Below, piece after piece: positions 22,647 through 36,000 of a DNA stretch of 64,000 nt. Source of the stretch: Rutstroemia sp. NJR-2017a BVV2 (Eukaryota > Ascomycota > Leotiomycetes > Helotiales > Rutstroemiaceae); assembly GCA_002946415.1 (NCBI GenBank), contig NJPS01000011.1, positions 1 to 64,000 of the forward strand, read 5' to 3'. Under the pieces are notes generated by a model. That model saw only the letters and a program-made list of their open reading frames with translations. It was not told the origin of the DNA and did not search any database. Each line of letters starts with the position of its first letter. Within the stretch, counting starts at the first letter, position 1. A program made the translations under genes and the position numbers.

Positions 22647-23540
22647 ATGAGTGGCCACGGCAACGCTGCTACACCTCCAATTATCTCATTGCTCTCTGGT
22701 GGAATTGCTGGAGGGGTAGAAGGAGCAGTCACATACCCTTTCGAATTCGCAAAAACTCGAGTACAGCTTCACAACGAAGTTAAGCTACCACGGAACCCCT
22801 TTCGAATTGTAATCCAAGTATACCAGCAGGAGGGTTTGCGAGCTCTCTATAAAGGTTGTGGTGCTCTAGTTGTCGGATCTGTTGCAAAAGATGCTGTGCG
22901 GTTCGCGTCGTTTGATAGCATCAAAAATGCTTTCAGAGACGAGAAAAGCGGCGTCTTGTCTCCAGGAAGAAACATGTTAGCGGGTATGGCAGCAGGAGTG
23001 GCAGCTAGTATCTTTGCTGTCACACCTACAGAAAGAATCAAAACTGCGCTTATCGATGATGCCAGATCCACGAAAAGCTACACCTCCGCCGTGCACTGCA
23101 TACGTACGATTTTTAAAGAAGACGGAATAATTGGCCTGTATCGTGGATTCATAGGGACCACGTTGAAGCAAGCATCTGCGACATCATTTCGAATGGGCTC
23201 ATACAACATCATCAAGGACTTCGAGGTCGTACGAGATATCCCGCAGAACACGGTGGTAAACTTCGCAAACGGATCTGTGGCAGGTGTGGTCACGACCTTG
23301 GCTACACAGCCTTTCGACACGATCAAGACAAGAAGTCAATCTGCGAAAGTGACTACGACCACACAAGCCATTGCGAGTATCATGAAAGATGACGGAGTCA
23401 GAGGTTTCTGGCGAGGGACGGTAATGAGATTATCAAGAACGGTGCTTAGTGGTGGGTTACTTTTCACGACAGCGGAAGCTGTGGCTAAATTCCTAACCCC
23501 AATAATTGCCCCGCGGCAAGAATATAAGGGTGCTGCATGA
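22647..23540 (+). CDS. Mitochondrial carrier, tricarboxylate/citrate (Ctp1) type, 297 aa
   Basis: A single-exon gene with the three tandem repeats of the SLC25 family. Each repeat carries its PX[DE]XX[KR] signature: TYPFEFAKTRVQ, VTPTERIKTALID and ATQPFDTIKTRSQ. The spacing gives six transmembrane helices in the inner mitochondrial membrane. The second signature with the following ALIDDAR resembles the citrate/tricarboxylate carrier Ctp1, which exchanges citrate for malate or another tricarboxylate. The C-terminus is short and polar. Related carriers can export citrate for secondary metabolism, but the neighbours give no hint of that. Confidence 0.87.
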   Translation: MSGHGNAATPPIISLLSGGIAGGVEGAVTYPFEFAKTRVQLHNEVKLPRNPFRIVIQVYQQEGLRALYKGCGALVVGSVAKDAVRFASFDSIKNAFRDEKSGVLSPGRNMLAGMAAGVAASIFAVTPTERIKTALIDDARSTKSYTSAVHCIRTIFKEDGIIGLYRGFIGTTLKQASATSFRMGSYNIIKDFEVVRDIPQNTVVNFANGSVAGVVTTLATQPFDTIKTRSQSAKVTTTTQAIASIMKDDGVRGFWRGTVMRLSRTVLSGGLLFTTAEAVAKFLTPIIAPRQEYKGAA

Positions 23541-25307
23541 CCTGCAGCTTTTCTTGTGATAGGTCTACTCGGCGGACTGCGATAATGCATATTACCGTCG
23601 CACGGATTCCATCATCCTTTGATGTTACCCATAGCCATTCCATAATGGATATGGGGTGCAGACTCAGGGTCCCTGCCTCGTATGACCTCGACAACACATA
23701 AAATTCAAGCAGCATGTGATATAAGAAGAATTCACCACGGCTGAAGAGTTGTGAGCTGGCCAAAAGTCCCTTCATCTAGCAATAAACATATAATAATGGC
23801 CCGGGCAGGTCTGGAATTTGCACTTTTCAAGCGACACGATCAAAGCAGCCAGACTCTTAGGGCGCAAGCCCGGCATGTTAGACATCATTCCTACCATAAT
23901 TCTGGGCGTACTTATCATCCTCTGGACGACAATTATGCGACGCCTAGCTGTAGGACGAGACAACCTAGTCATTCTTTACAATGTCAAATCAAGATCTCTC
24001 ACTCCGAATATCAACGAATACCAAATCACCGAGGATCCCACACAAATATAATGGCGACGGCTTGAGTTTGTATGGAAGAGCAAAGAGATCCATTATATGC
24101 TTGGAGTGTGACAGCGGAAGGCCTACTCTCGAAGTCTGGCTGTCTTCCGGGAACCCTGAATTCAAGGGCAACTTCAGATTTCGAATCCGAGCTAGTCCTT
24201 TTCTTGACCTTAAGACAGCCGATTGCGCGAGAAGGATTCCGACGTTGGGAGTTCATAGATGCGATTTTCGAACAGAAAGAGCGAAAGCCAATCTTGTCTG
24301 GAAATCTAAGTTTTAGACTTAGTCCATGCAATTCTGCAACCCTCTGGTGATGTCAGGTACCTGCTCCAGTCATTCATGGAGAGATATTGAAACCCCCTTT
24401 CAGACTTCTTTAGACAGGCTCCTGTTTCGTTGACCTGGAATTGTGGATGAACGGGCTTATACTAGAGATATTTGATTACCTCGTCGGGAGATGCCCTAAA
24501 CTATGGGTTGGATGTGATGTAGATACGGATGGATAGTGTACACTGTAAGCTTCCAGGAATTGATCGAAGATGGAGGCGCTGATCGAGATATCGAACATAA
24601 GATAAACAGATGTATATGTATAGGGATAGACAGAATTTGAGCTATAGTTTGCACCAGTTTTGGGAAATGCGATATATATCTCCCTGTCACTCTCTGATCG
24701 ATCCCTGAAATGAACCTATGTTCTACCTCGCCTGGTTTTGGTTTCGTCATGCTTACCACTTTGGTAAGATTACATTTCCACATGCCTTCGTCACGTTAAC
24801 AGCTCCTTCAATGACATGTACGTACGTATCCACTGATATGCACGATCTCCTTCATCATCTCACCCAATTCGTTCACTCGGCTCAGTACTTCCACCTCGTT
24901 ACCTTCTGGATTTCCCTTCACTAGATAGCATCTACATCGAACCAGTTTCGAGCACAGCATCTGGTTGACCCTTCCTGATATGTGCTGCACTTTGTTTCTA
25001 CGCTACACTCTCCTTTTAGCTACCATGAACAGTGTATGACGCTGCGGATTAGTAACCTGTAAATATACCTCCACACATACTATCCGTTGAGGCAGACGGC
25101 AATAGAATCATGCATGTTTCAACATGATGTGATCACTTCTCGCACCGTTTCTTGAATGTATAAAGAGGTATATATATAAAAAGGTATATATCTATATCTA
25201 TAAGTATAATTAAACTCGTCCATCTATCTATCAATGATTTTGATGAACGTAAACAGCAAGTGGAATAGGGCATCCCAGCGCTCTTGAAACGAACTCAATG
25301 AGATCTT
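23541..25307. other. No supported gene; AT microsatellite-like stretch near 25158-25212
   Basis: About 1.8 kb. A plus-strand frame at 23818-24051 includes a short hydrophobic segment (IIPTIILGVLIILW), but it stops quickly and no splice partner is convincing. Near the right end is a TA-rich low-complexity run (TATATATAAAAAGGTATATA) in the 3' flank of the pectin lyase. Confidence 0.35.
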
Positions 25308-26875
25308 CTACTCGGCATCGCAGGTGTCGTCCTCCGAATCATCACCACTTACTTCGGCTGGTGCAGTTGTCAAGGGAGCTGCAGACGTAGTCGCTGAAGC
25401 GACTTTCGAAACAGTTTGCAGAGTGGTTGGAGAGGCGGTCTTTGAGACTGAGCTGCTTGATAACACAGTTGTGGAAGTAACCTTAGCCGCTGTCTTGGAA
25501 GCGACCTTGGAGGAGGCAGCGGAGGAGGAAGCAACAGAGGAAGTTTTTGAAGCAACCGCTGAAGATACCTTCGAACTGGCGCTAGTTGAACCTGATGCGG
25601 ACAACTTCCCAACACCAGCATTGGCCAAAACATATTTCGGCACATCCGCAGCCGCCATGGGAACGATAGGAGAGTCAGCCTCCTTCTTCGCAATAGTGGC
25701 GAGTAAGCTGGTTGACTTGTAGTCGGCGAAAGCTCCGGAATCGATGACGGTGTTTGCCTGGCAGGTTTGACCCATGGCGGAAGAACAGGTGCTGGCGGAT
25801 CCAGAAGCCATGTTGAAGAGATATCCACCGTCCGAGGCGGTCTGGGATGTGATTGGGTAGGTGACATTATCGAAGTAGTTTCCTTCGATAAGAACGTTTC
25901 CTCCCTTTGCAACGTCGAAATCGTGACCAGCGACATCGTAGAAGTAGTTGTTGACAGCGTGCATGAAGATAGAGCCTGATCCTCCGACCTTAGGAGCGCG
26001 TCCGGAAACAGTGTGGATGTAGTTATTCACGAGAGTGATGTAGTCCTCTGCTCCAAGGAAAAGCATAGTCCAGTAGTGGTGGCCATTGCAGCTGGCGGAC
26101 CAGGATGTAGCGCCGTCAAACTCGTTGTTAGAGATGGTTACGCGGCCAGCAGCTTCGTACCCCGTGACAATCATTTGACGGCCGGTGAGGGAGAATTTGC
26201 AATGGTCAATCCAGATCATGTCAGTGCCGACCTGAGTGCTGGTTAGTTCTATGTTTTGATACAGAATCTGGGATGTAGGAGAGGGGTTGTGCCTACAAGG
26301 GTGATCAAGTCGCCTCCCCAGATGTATTGAGGATTGAGATCGGTAAGATGAACATTCTGGATAATAACGTTTGAGACACCTTGCAGACGTAGACCTCGTC
26401 CTTTGATAACAGCGTTACTGCCCACGCCAACGATACTCTTGTTGCTTGCCACTGCGATTCCAGTGATACCAGCCTTGTCGTATGTAACTTGCACTGATGG
26501 GGAATCACCACACCAGTTATTGGCTGCGTTGATGGCATTTTGACCCGCTGAACCGCAAGTGTTACTCGATGGGATACAGCCGGTTTCGGTCGTGGTGCCC
26601 ATGGAACCGGTGAAGTCGAACTCTTTGGTAATGAGGATAACACGTGGGGTCGAATCTGTAAGGTAGGTGAGAAGTCTGAAATGGTTATTAGTTTCATGAA
26701 CTTCCAGTTCGTGACCTGCATCCAAAACTTACTCATCCGTGGTAGTAGGTGTGACAGGCGTAGCGTCACCACCACCAGTTACACCATAAGCAGATCCAGT
26801 AGCAGAACCAGTAACGCCTGCGCCCTGGACTAAAGGAAGAAGAGCCGCAGCGGCCCAGAAAAGGAATGAATGCAT
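25308..26875 (-). CDS. Secreted pectin lyase, PL1 family, 481 aa, Ser-rich tail
   Basis: Exons 26875-26733, 26675-26297 and 26231-25308 join in frame. A signal peptide ([18 protein letters not shown]) precedes the right-handed beta-helix catalytic domain: [83 protein letters not shown] and SGRAPKVGG. These are PL1 pectin lyase motifs (beta-elimination of methyl-esterified pectin). The last roughly 110 residues are a Ser/Thr/Ala/Val low-complexity region ending in an acidic tail, probably heavily O-glycosylated or wall-associated. Pectin lyases commonly lack such a tail. The long frame on the opposite strand over this tail is a shadow of its composition. Confidence 0.9.
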
Positions 26876-28758
26876 GGCTAAGAAATAAAAAAGGTAAAAG
26901 AGAGACGTGTATGTATGTGAACGTAAAAGAGTGTGATGGGCCAAATAAGCTTGAACTTCTGGACGAGGGGGCTTACTTATAACAACGCACTACTTGTAGC
27001 TTCATGATCGTAGTGTAAGATAAAGTGGATCGGGAGAGGTACGCAGCTCCATGTATTGTGTTAACTGGATTGACATTGCTGCAGCTCGGCCAAGTGTTTT
27101 GATACCCTTGAAAAGACGTTCTAGGATAGAGGCCCGATGTTTAGACGTTTCGATCAGTATAAACGCGGGGTGGACGCCAGACGGCGGCTGAGAAGCAGGT
27201 TGATAGTGACCACGTAATTCATCAGTTGTAGACGTTTAGTCCTCTTATTAATCTTTCAGCTTGTCAGCCAGAGAACTTCATCATAAGAAACTCTTTCCAG
27301 ATGATTGACTCCATTAGCCAAAATCCTTGAAGCATTCTCAACCTGCACGACATCACATGCAAACGCCAATCCCACCCTAGAAGTTCTACATATAGTGCCA
27401 AGCAGCAAAATAGCATCATTGCAGGCTTTCGGAAAGGGCCCAGAAACATGGACGTTTGCCAAGAAAACTTTTCATCGTAACATCACGGCTGTTTCCTACA
27501 GAAGGGGAATTAAATAAGTTAAGGTGGACAGAATTTGACGCGCTAGCTAGATGGACTCAGGGGTCATGCATTGAGCGCTTAACATGAGACGAACGCTTTC
27601 AAATAGGAATTGACTGACTCTTGATTTGATCGTATAACATGGATACATTCGTGATGTCTTCTCGTTTTGGCACGTTCCGGTGGAGAATGCACTTGAATTC
27701 ATCGGAATTGTGCAATGTTATTTTGTTTCTGAACCATCCATCACGTTGAATGACAAGGACCAGGTCGGCACGGTCGGATACAGATTGTCGGGACGGGGAA
27801 GAATTAATATACATCAGACGATATGACTAAGCAGCTTCCTTGAACAGATACCCAGCACCCGTGCTTAAACTTCTTCAGCCTCCTTAATCTCTTCTTGGCT
27901 TGGCAACAATTCTTGCTTCTCTGCGGATGTTTCGACGACGTCTAGATTGAGCCTCGACTGCTGGAAATTGTAGCCGACGATCCTGGTTGGCTAGCATTGG
28001 CCGAAGCAGGAGGTGCTTACTTTCACAGAGGCTCTGCAAATTCAGCTGGTGAATGTCACCTCGTATCCGGCCTTCCGCGGTTAAACTAGGAGGCGTTGTG
28101 GATCTTCCAATTGAGCAGTGAACATACGATATCGAGAGACATACAGAAGAGCGTAGACTGCAGCAAGAACTATCAACCGTTGCACATGCAAACACCGAGC
28201 ACTGAAGGGAACATTTTTAAACACTGGAGAGAAGATCCAACGGTCCATGCACAACTCCTAGATTGCAGGCGCAGGCTTGGAATCGGAATATACATAATTG
28301 AGGCTCCAGCAGTGCGTGGACGTGCTCCTCTTGAGGTAAAATGTTTCGACATGAGCAAATTACTTTCCAAGAAAGGTCGCAGCTTTTCATAATGAGAGTA
28401 CGTTGTGTTTATAGGAGTAGCTGGTGAAGTGATGCCATGATTTAGGACCCAAGCCATGACCTATGGAAAGTATCAGTACAATCAACAATCACGAAGCATA
28501 ACATTATACCAAAAGACGTGTAGTTGTATGATCTCGATACTATGGCTTGTCTTGTCCAATGAGCTCTATTGTCGACAGACAGCTTTTAACCATCTCTTAT
28601 TCCAGATTGTAGCAGGTAGTGCCTTCCTCGATGCAGCAGAGATGACCAAAGGTTCGTTCCCAGAGGGAATTAGCACCATATGATACTCAAGATAGAGCCG
28701 AATTACCACACATCGACCCTTCCACGTCTTCCTCTCGCCCCAATCATGTACCACAAGC
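26876..28758. other. No supported gene
   Basis: About 1.9 kb upstream of the pectin lyase. A GCGGGG site at 27165-27170 matches the CreA carbon-repressor consensus (SYGGRG), which would suit a pectinase promoter, though such short sites occur by chance. Frames around 28096-28457 on both strands have no recognisable motif. Confidence 0.35.
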
Positions 28759-29727
28759 TCACATAGGATGGCCTTCTGGACCATGATGCCAATCGCTCTC
28801 GAACTTCCCCCAGCCGCCCGTCGGCTCATCACACATCTTCAAAGAATGAATCTTCAGATCATACACCCCATCATCAGGTCTCTTCCCCTGACAAACATTC
28901 CCTCCCATAGCTACATTAATAATGACCTGGAAATCATTCATCCTCCTTGTCCCCTCCGGCACATTCGCCTTCATCACCGTCCTCCCATCAATATACCAAA
29001 TCATCTTGCCACCGATCCCATTCTCCGGCTGATTCCACGCAAACTCAAAAGTATGTGCTGCATGCGGCATATCGTGCAGATGCGTTTCCACAACCCTATG
29101 TTTATTCCAATCCTCGCCGTTGAAATGCCCCCAGTGTAAACATGTGTGATTAACTAGATCTGCGTTCCACGTCTCCATTATGTCTACCTCGCCGTCGTTA
29201 GGCCATGTGAAGGGTTCGCGTGGGAGGAGCCAAAAGGCAGGCCAGATGCCCGACGCGCATGGTGGGGAAATAGTCGCGACGAGACTTCCGCGGTCGCGGC
29301 CGAGGGTTGTGTGGCTTGTTAGACGTGCGCTTGTAAATTGGCCATTCGATGCAATGGCTCTTAGAACTAGGTTGCCTTGGTCGTCATGGAACGAATTCGC
29401 GGGGTTATCGACATAATTTTGGAGTTCGTTGTTACCCCAGCCATGGTCGCCGAGCTGGTGTCTGAAATTATCGGTGACGGGAGTGGAACGGGAGAAGGAT
29501 GGATTCCAGTATGGATGTATTGAAGAGTAAGACGGCCGGTTTTGAGGAATGGGTGGGGGAGCACCGGGGTGAGGTTGATATGGTTGTGGCGGTTGTTGCG
29601 GTTGATATTGCTGTGGTGCGGGGTGATTTTGTGACGTTGATGTAGAGCCAGGGATCTGGATATTGTGCTGAGCCGCGAACCCCTCCGCGCGGGCCTTCGC
29701 TTTGCCCAGGATATCTTTGAATGACAT
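28759..29727 (-). CDS. GH16 beta-glucanase-like protein, Pro/Gln-rich N-terminus, 322 aa
   Basis: A single exon. I take the ATG at 29727 (MSFKDILGKAKARAEGFAAQ); the frame is open further upstream but less plausible. Residues 1-65 are an amphipathic start followed by a Pro/Gln-rich stretch. The GH16 jelly-roll follows with HGWGNNELQNY, SGIWPAFWLLP, the catalytic signature DGEVDIMETW (Glu180, Asp182, Glu185), HFNGEDW and INVAMGGN. Enzymes with this layout hydrolyse beta-1,3- or mixed beta-1,3/1,4-glucans. No signal peptide is visible, which is unusual. The N-terminus suggests a cytosolic or unconventionally exported protein. Confidence 0.85.
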   Translation of the reverse strand: MSFKDILGKAKARAEGFAAQHNIQIPGSTSTSQNHPAPQQYQPQQPPQPYQPHPGAPPPIPQNRPSYSSIHPYWNPSFSRSTPVTDNFRHQLGDHGWGNNELQNYVDNPANSFHDDQGNLVLRAIASNGQFTSARLTSHTTLGRDRGSLVATISPPCASGIWPAFWLLPREPFTWPNDGEVDIMETWNADLVNHTCLHWGHFNGEDWNKHRVVETHLHDMPHAAHTFEFAWNQPENGIGGKMIWYIDGRTVMKANVPEGTRRMNDFQVIINVAMGGNVCQGKRPDDGVYDLKIHSLKMCDEPTGGWGKFESDWHHGPEGHPM

Positions 29728-30094
29728 TTTGAATGGCTGTACTCGAGTAGAATGGAATTGGTGATCTTCTTCTCTGTTTCTGTGCAAACTGAAAAGGCGC
29801 TGATACAATCAATGCAAATGCGTCATCTCGCCTGAATTGCGGGCCGAGCCGCCAAGCCATGCAGTCCCTACTGTACTGATTGTCGTTCAAGATCCTAACT
29901 TATCTACTCGTGCAATCTAACAAAAATTCAAGCGAAATCATCATTATGAGGAACACATGCTGTTGCGTTTGGGGGCTTGTGTAGATGTCGGGACTGTCAT
30001 ATTGTCAAGGAAGAAAAGATTCCTGCATAGCAACGCTCCTATTTCCCCTTGGGCTATGGAACATCAAACATCCTACAGCATGCCCAGTGTCGCA
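29728..30094. other. Intergenic between two minus-strand genes
   Basis: This holds the GH16 promoter and the 3' end of the large helicase gene. Nothing else is seen. Confidence 0.35.
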
Positions 30095-33000
30095 TCACAT
30101 ACCCAATTGCGCATCGCTGACAAAATGAGCACCTCCTGCGCACCTGTAGCCCCCGGCTTGCTTAATCCAGCGGAAGCCCGCACAACAAACACCCATTTCT
30201 CTCAATTTTGTCTGAGCCTGAGCCTCTTGCTTCCTCCGCTTCTCCTCCTCGGCCCTACGTCTCTCTAATTCCTCAGCAATACGTTCGCGCTCAGCCTTCG
30301 CCTTCACGGCACGAAGCCTGGCCTCCTCTCGTATTCTAAGCCGCTCCCTAGCTTCGGAGATAGCTTCACTCTTTGCCTCTTTCTCCACTACAGCTTCTGC
30401 CATTGCCTTCTTTTCAGTCTCTTCATGTTCTTTCATTAACTCTTCCAGTTTGCGCTGTTCATCTGAGAAGCGCTGTGCTTCCACTTCCGCTGCTCTCTGA
30501 TCATGCTGAAGCTGAGCCCAAACTGCATCAGATACACCTGCATCACGAGACACCTCATCTGGCCCAACGGGTCTAGGTAGTGCAGCGTGCGGCTCTTCGC
30601 CCGCATCTTCATTATTGGCCCGGCTCGATGTCGAAGTTTTGAAGGATAGTTTTGGTGCTTCTCGCATGGAGTCCATTGTCTGACTCGGCATCAAGGATTC
30701 AATCCCCGGACGTTGAATCACAGCAGCTCTACTCTGTTTGTCTTTGACCATACTCTCAATGCAATCCATCGCCGACTTATAGCTGAGAGGTAAGGAGCCG
30801 TCTTTCGTTGGAGGGAGGTTACCTTGATATGCTGCTCGAATCATGCTCTTACCCAAGGTGATCATATCCCTTGCGTTGCCCCATGATGGTAATTTGGTGA
30901 GTTGTAAAATAAGACCCAGGAATGGCTTATGCTGAGTGACTTCTCCGATGTCAGCGATCACAATTCTTTCCCGTGCAAGAACATTCTTTAAGACGGAGAG
31001 GCAGTGCTCGGGACTTAGAGGGGAGAATATGACTTCATCAGCAAATCGGCTACTTAAGCCCTCGTTGACACTGAGTAATCTGTTCATGTCATTGTCGTAG
31101 CCGGCAAGGATGATCACCATCTTGCCCGAAAACTTCTCCTTCGTTATCGAGTCAACCAGTTCGTTGATTGCTTCTTGTGCAAAAGGCCCTTCCCCTAAGC
31201 GATATGCCTCATCGATGAAAAGCACGCTTCCTAGGCCTAACTCAAGCTGCTTGATGGTTTTGGGTCCCGTTTGCCCAACATATTGGCCAATTAGATCTGT
31301 GGCAGAGCACTCAATGACTTTGACTTGTGACAAGAATCCCATATCGTAAAAGACTTGGCCAACTTTTCGAGCGGTAGTGGTTTTTCCAGTTCCTGTTGAA
31401 TATTAGAATTTCCAATTAGAGGACGGATTAGACTTTGATACTTACCCGGTGGTCCCTTGAATATAAAGTTCATTGGAATCTGACCACGAGGGTCTCGTCC
31501 GTGAGCTCTCATTCCTTTCGCGACTTTCAAATATCCCTCGAGTTTGGCGACTATGTCTTCACAGCCGATGACGTCCTTGAAGAGCTCAGTCAAATTGGTT
31601 TCGGCACCAGCTGCTCGATCGAAGTCTGGGTCAAAATCTTGAGGTTCGAATAAGAAGTCAATGGCACGTTCTTCTCTCGGTAACTTGGATTGTCGAGTTT
31701 GGAAATTGCTCTTTGCTCGGCTGATTAGATTCTCCACATCTCCTCCGTTTCCGAAATTGAGGCCATTACGAGCTCGCCCCAGTATATCGATTGCGACTGA
31801 TACGGCTTTGTCAGTCGCTCCGAGGTCTTGATTCTTGAGCTTCAGGCGCAGAATTTCTTCCAACTCCTGGTCATCGAAGTCGGCGAAATGGAAGGCATCG
31901 GCCAGCGGAAATCTTCGTGATAGTCCCGGGTTGACTTTTTGAAACATCTCAACCATTTGACTCTCGTACCCAAGAAGCAGTACACATCGATCTTCGCCGG
32001 GCACACTTTGTACCTCGGCGACGATGGTGTCTATCACAGCTGTTTTGTAGATGTCCGCACCACCTCCTTTGTCGCCAGAACCGGAGTAAAGCATGTATGC
32101 TTCATCTATAATCAACACTTTCCCGACTGTGGTAGATAAGATTGCCCGAGTATTTGCTTCTGATTCTCCAATAACGCTTCCGATGAAATCAGCGGGACTT
32201 TTCGTGACAACTAGAACACATTAGCTGCTGGAATCATTGAACATCTAATGACGAAGGATGAATCCATCGGTGGCTAAACACCGAGGTTTATTAAAAGGAT
32301 TTCGGTTTGGTATATGAATAGTGCATCATCCACTGGTGCTTGCTTTGGTGGAAGTGGGTAAAACTACATAACACGATATCAAAAGCTGACAACTCACCTT
32401 CGCCATTGCTCAACAGCCCGAGGTCTGCAAGAATCCGCCCGTAGAGTTTTGCCACTGTAGTTTTCCCTGTTCCTGGTGAGCCTAAGAAGGTTTTGTTGAG
32501 GGAAACTTCAACTAATGACTTCTCCTGCAATTCGCGCTCGTAGTTCGTCTTAATCAGATCAATCATGAAGCGGACCGATCTCTTCACTGAAGCCAAACCT
32601 GTAAGGCTCTGCAGCTTTTCCCAGGCCTCACACCGAAGGATTGCTTGAGAAGGGTCAGGGCCGATCAGATCTTCCTTTGTAATCAGATTATCATCGGGGC
32701 TTAGACCATCTCTTCGCTCCTTCGAAAGTCGGTCAGATTGGCGCTCACGAATTCTGGCGAACAGATTCTCTAGAGCTCTGGCATTTCCGAAGCCGTCTTT
32801 ACCCCTTTGTCTTCCAAGTCGTCTAACGGCAATCTTCATGTAGAGCCCACTATCCCCTCCCTCTATTTTCATTTGCCCGGGATAGAACTTTTGTATCTGG
32901 TATCGTAACATATGAAGGAGTTCCGCATCCGTGTAGTCCTCGAATTGAAGTGTATATGGGAGACGAGATTGTAATCCAGGATTATGCTCGAAGAACTTCT

Positions 33001-36000
33001 CCATTTGTTTGCGATAGCCGGCAAAGACAAACACAACCTTGCCCACGAGATTCTCTATCTCAGTGAGGAGATAATCCAAGACTGTTTTGCCGCCATAATT
33101 ATGTCCTTCCGTTAGTTGGTAGGCTTCGTCAATGAAATAGACCCCACCCATCCCTTTATCGAGAGTATCGAGATGTTTCTTGACCTCGTTGACCCCGCCA
33201 TGTGCGAGGTGACTACCCGTGGTCTCCACGAACTCTTCACCAGGGAGTACTTCAAGGGAAGTTAGAACTTTTGCATAGTGCCTCGCTACCGTTGTTTTTC
33301 CTATTTCAGCGTTAGCATGTGCTTGGCACCTCAACCTTCCACAACCGGAGTTGTCCCAATCCCTTGAATCCGCGACGACTTGTACTTGGATGTAATCAAT
33401 AACAGAGAAAATAATCTCTGATTAACACAGATTATATCAGAGAAGTATAACGCTCATTCTGCGAGTTCCAAGAGAGTATCCAAAGTCAAGTTGCTGAGGC
33501 ACCACGTGACTATACGTACCTGTTCCCGGGTTTCCAAGCAGGATCAACCCGAACCTTTCTTTTCTGAGATCGGTACCTTGCCGCTTAGATGTGTCTACTT
33601 TCGACTTAATCCGCAGAACTTGGGATTTTACTTCTTCGAGGCCGATCATCTCCATGATACTATCGATGGCTTCACTCTTTGCATTCTCCTGATCCTTCTG
33701 TCGTTGCCATTCTGTTTTAGAAGAAGAACCATTGTGATCTAAACATTCTTGGAGATGCTTTTGTAAATTTTCTTTTTTAGGCGGAGCAATCGGTGGCGCT
33801 GGTTTTGCTGGTATAGCAGCTGACGTTGAAGCCACGGAATCGCTTGAGGATGTGGGTGGAACTGTGCTTGTTGAGGAAGCTGGGTTTGCCGCAGTCTTCG
33901 CCGCATTACGCTTTGCAAGTTCCTTAGCTGCGGCAAGATCCTTCTTCTTTTGTGCTAAGATAGCATTGTGCTCAGATTGCAACTTGCTGTCTTGCATAAG
34001 TTGACGAGTTTCGTCGATTTCGCTTTGAATCTTGTCGATATTTTTCTGGTGTTCTTGGATCATCATTTCTCTTTTCACTTGATTTTCAAACTTCTTTCTT
34101 GCTTGCTTTTCGGCCTCGAGTTTCTCCTTTTCGCATTTCGGACATGATGCAGGCGGATGACTTTGGTGGCATTTCCATTGGATAGTGTGTCCTTTTGGAC
34201 ACTTCTGCTCCATCACAATATTGCATTGTATCTTGGAGTGATCGAAAATCTGATGACATCGACTTGGGCATTGGTGAATTTTGCAGTTCAAGAGTACTCC
34301 GCTACATGTCATGGTTAGTGATCAGGGAGTCAATAAAAATTAGCAGTTCGTGTTACTGACCAGGGTTCTGTGCAACCGCCATCAGGGCAGTACTTCTCGA
34401 AGTCATCAGGCGAGACAAGACTGTATCTTCGGTCGGGATGGTTTTCACATTTGACTGGAAAGCCACTATACATATGCCCACTGCCTGTGATTAGATCAAA
34501 GAATTTCTTCCACATCCCTTGTCCTTTTCGAGCATGTAAGAAAGTATCTGAGTTGCCAATGAGGATAAGAGCATTGCGAGCTCGAGAAACCAGAACGTTC
34601 AGCCGTTGAGGCGCAGCCATGAACCCGATGTCGTTTCTGGTGTTACTTCTAGTCATGGACACGAGAACGATGTCGCTTTCTTCGCCTTGGTAGTTGTCTG
34701 AGCGAATGATCATGGTTAGCACTAAGGGCTCTAGAGCACCTCAACAGTGAAAGTAATGAGTTTGAGAATCGTATCAGTGAATTATTCTCGTTTGGACAAT
34801 GTAATAAGTTTGGAAAGGGGCTGCAACAGAATTCACTTGAACACCACAGACTTCTCAAAGAGGTGAATGTAGAGGTAAAGAAAGAACACTCACCAACTGT
34901 AGAGATTCGAAGCGACGGCTTAGAGCTCTTGGAACCAGTATCGACATAAAGTCCAGCTCGGATGAGATCGAACTTGTCCAGGTCGTTGAGTATAGGATCA
35001 TTTTCGGTCTTGAGTTTATCGAGGAGTAACCTAAGTTGGGCGACATAGGGTGTGAGAACCACTAGCTTATCGGAACCATAGCCCTGCTGTGCAAGATATC
35101 TCACACATTTCAACACCATAGCGGCTTCGAACTCGTTCTGCCTAGAAGATGTCGCATTTGACTGATCTCTCAGCTCTTGGACACTGACTTCATCTTCAGG
35201 ATGCCTGTGATCCATGAATATCACGTTGTCGCGGAATCCCCGCAAGTCTTCACGATTCATGGTCGAAGGGGCGTCGATCAAATCAGGGTATGTTAGATGT
35301 CTGATTATGGAAGATATTTCGGGTCTGGAACGGTGCTGTTTCGTGAGAGTGACATGCGGGTAGCCATCAATAACCAGTCTTTCAAAAAGTGACATATCAA
35401 GGTTGTACCCATCTCCTTGCTCTACCTTCAAAACGTATGAATTACACTTGGGTCGAAGTTGTTTATGATCACCAATAAGAATCAACTGCTGCGTGTCTTT
35501 CCCCAGAGCTGTCAAAATATGGGATTCCAGAATTTCACCAGCTTCTTCCACAAGTACCACACCTGGGGCAGCGCTTTGGATAGCCGAGGAGTATTTCGCA
35601 GCAGCGGTAGTGGTACAAGCGATAATTCGTTTCGATATGATGTTTTTTGCTTCGTTCTCTGCAAAGATAGCGTCCTTTGCAGCTTGGTCGGCGTTGAACT
35701 GTTTACCGATTCGGTGAATTTCATCGACTAACTCTTGGAGAATGTCTGACTGCCATTTGGAGATTGTTGTGTTTCTCAACTCGCGGTCCATCTTCCACAC
35801 GGAGGCCGTACCTCGAGGCTGAACATGCTGCAAAGTCCCGGCGCTCGACTCTCCTCGGATCCATCTATCAAGTAAATAATACTTATTAATAGCTTTGCCC
35901 TTTCTACCGACCTGAGTCATTCCACCATCCAGGTGAGAAGGTACAGTGAAGGCATCAATGAAGGGCAAGTCACCAGGGAGAAACTCTAGATATTCCATTA

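Noticed and set aside
23818..24350. Possible small membrane protein gene
   Set aside because: The hydrophobic segment is short, stops follow, and no intron arrangement gives a convincing longer protein.
25324..25722. 132-codon plus-strand frame, acidic and repetitive
   Set aside because: It is the antisense of the Ser/Ala/Thr-rich tail of the pectin lyase. The composition explains the open frame.
28768..29139. 123-codon plus-strand frame rich in Ile/His/Pro
   Set aside because: It is antisense to the GH16 gene, which has clear catalytic motifs.
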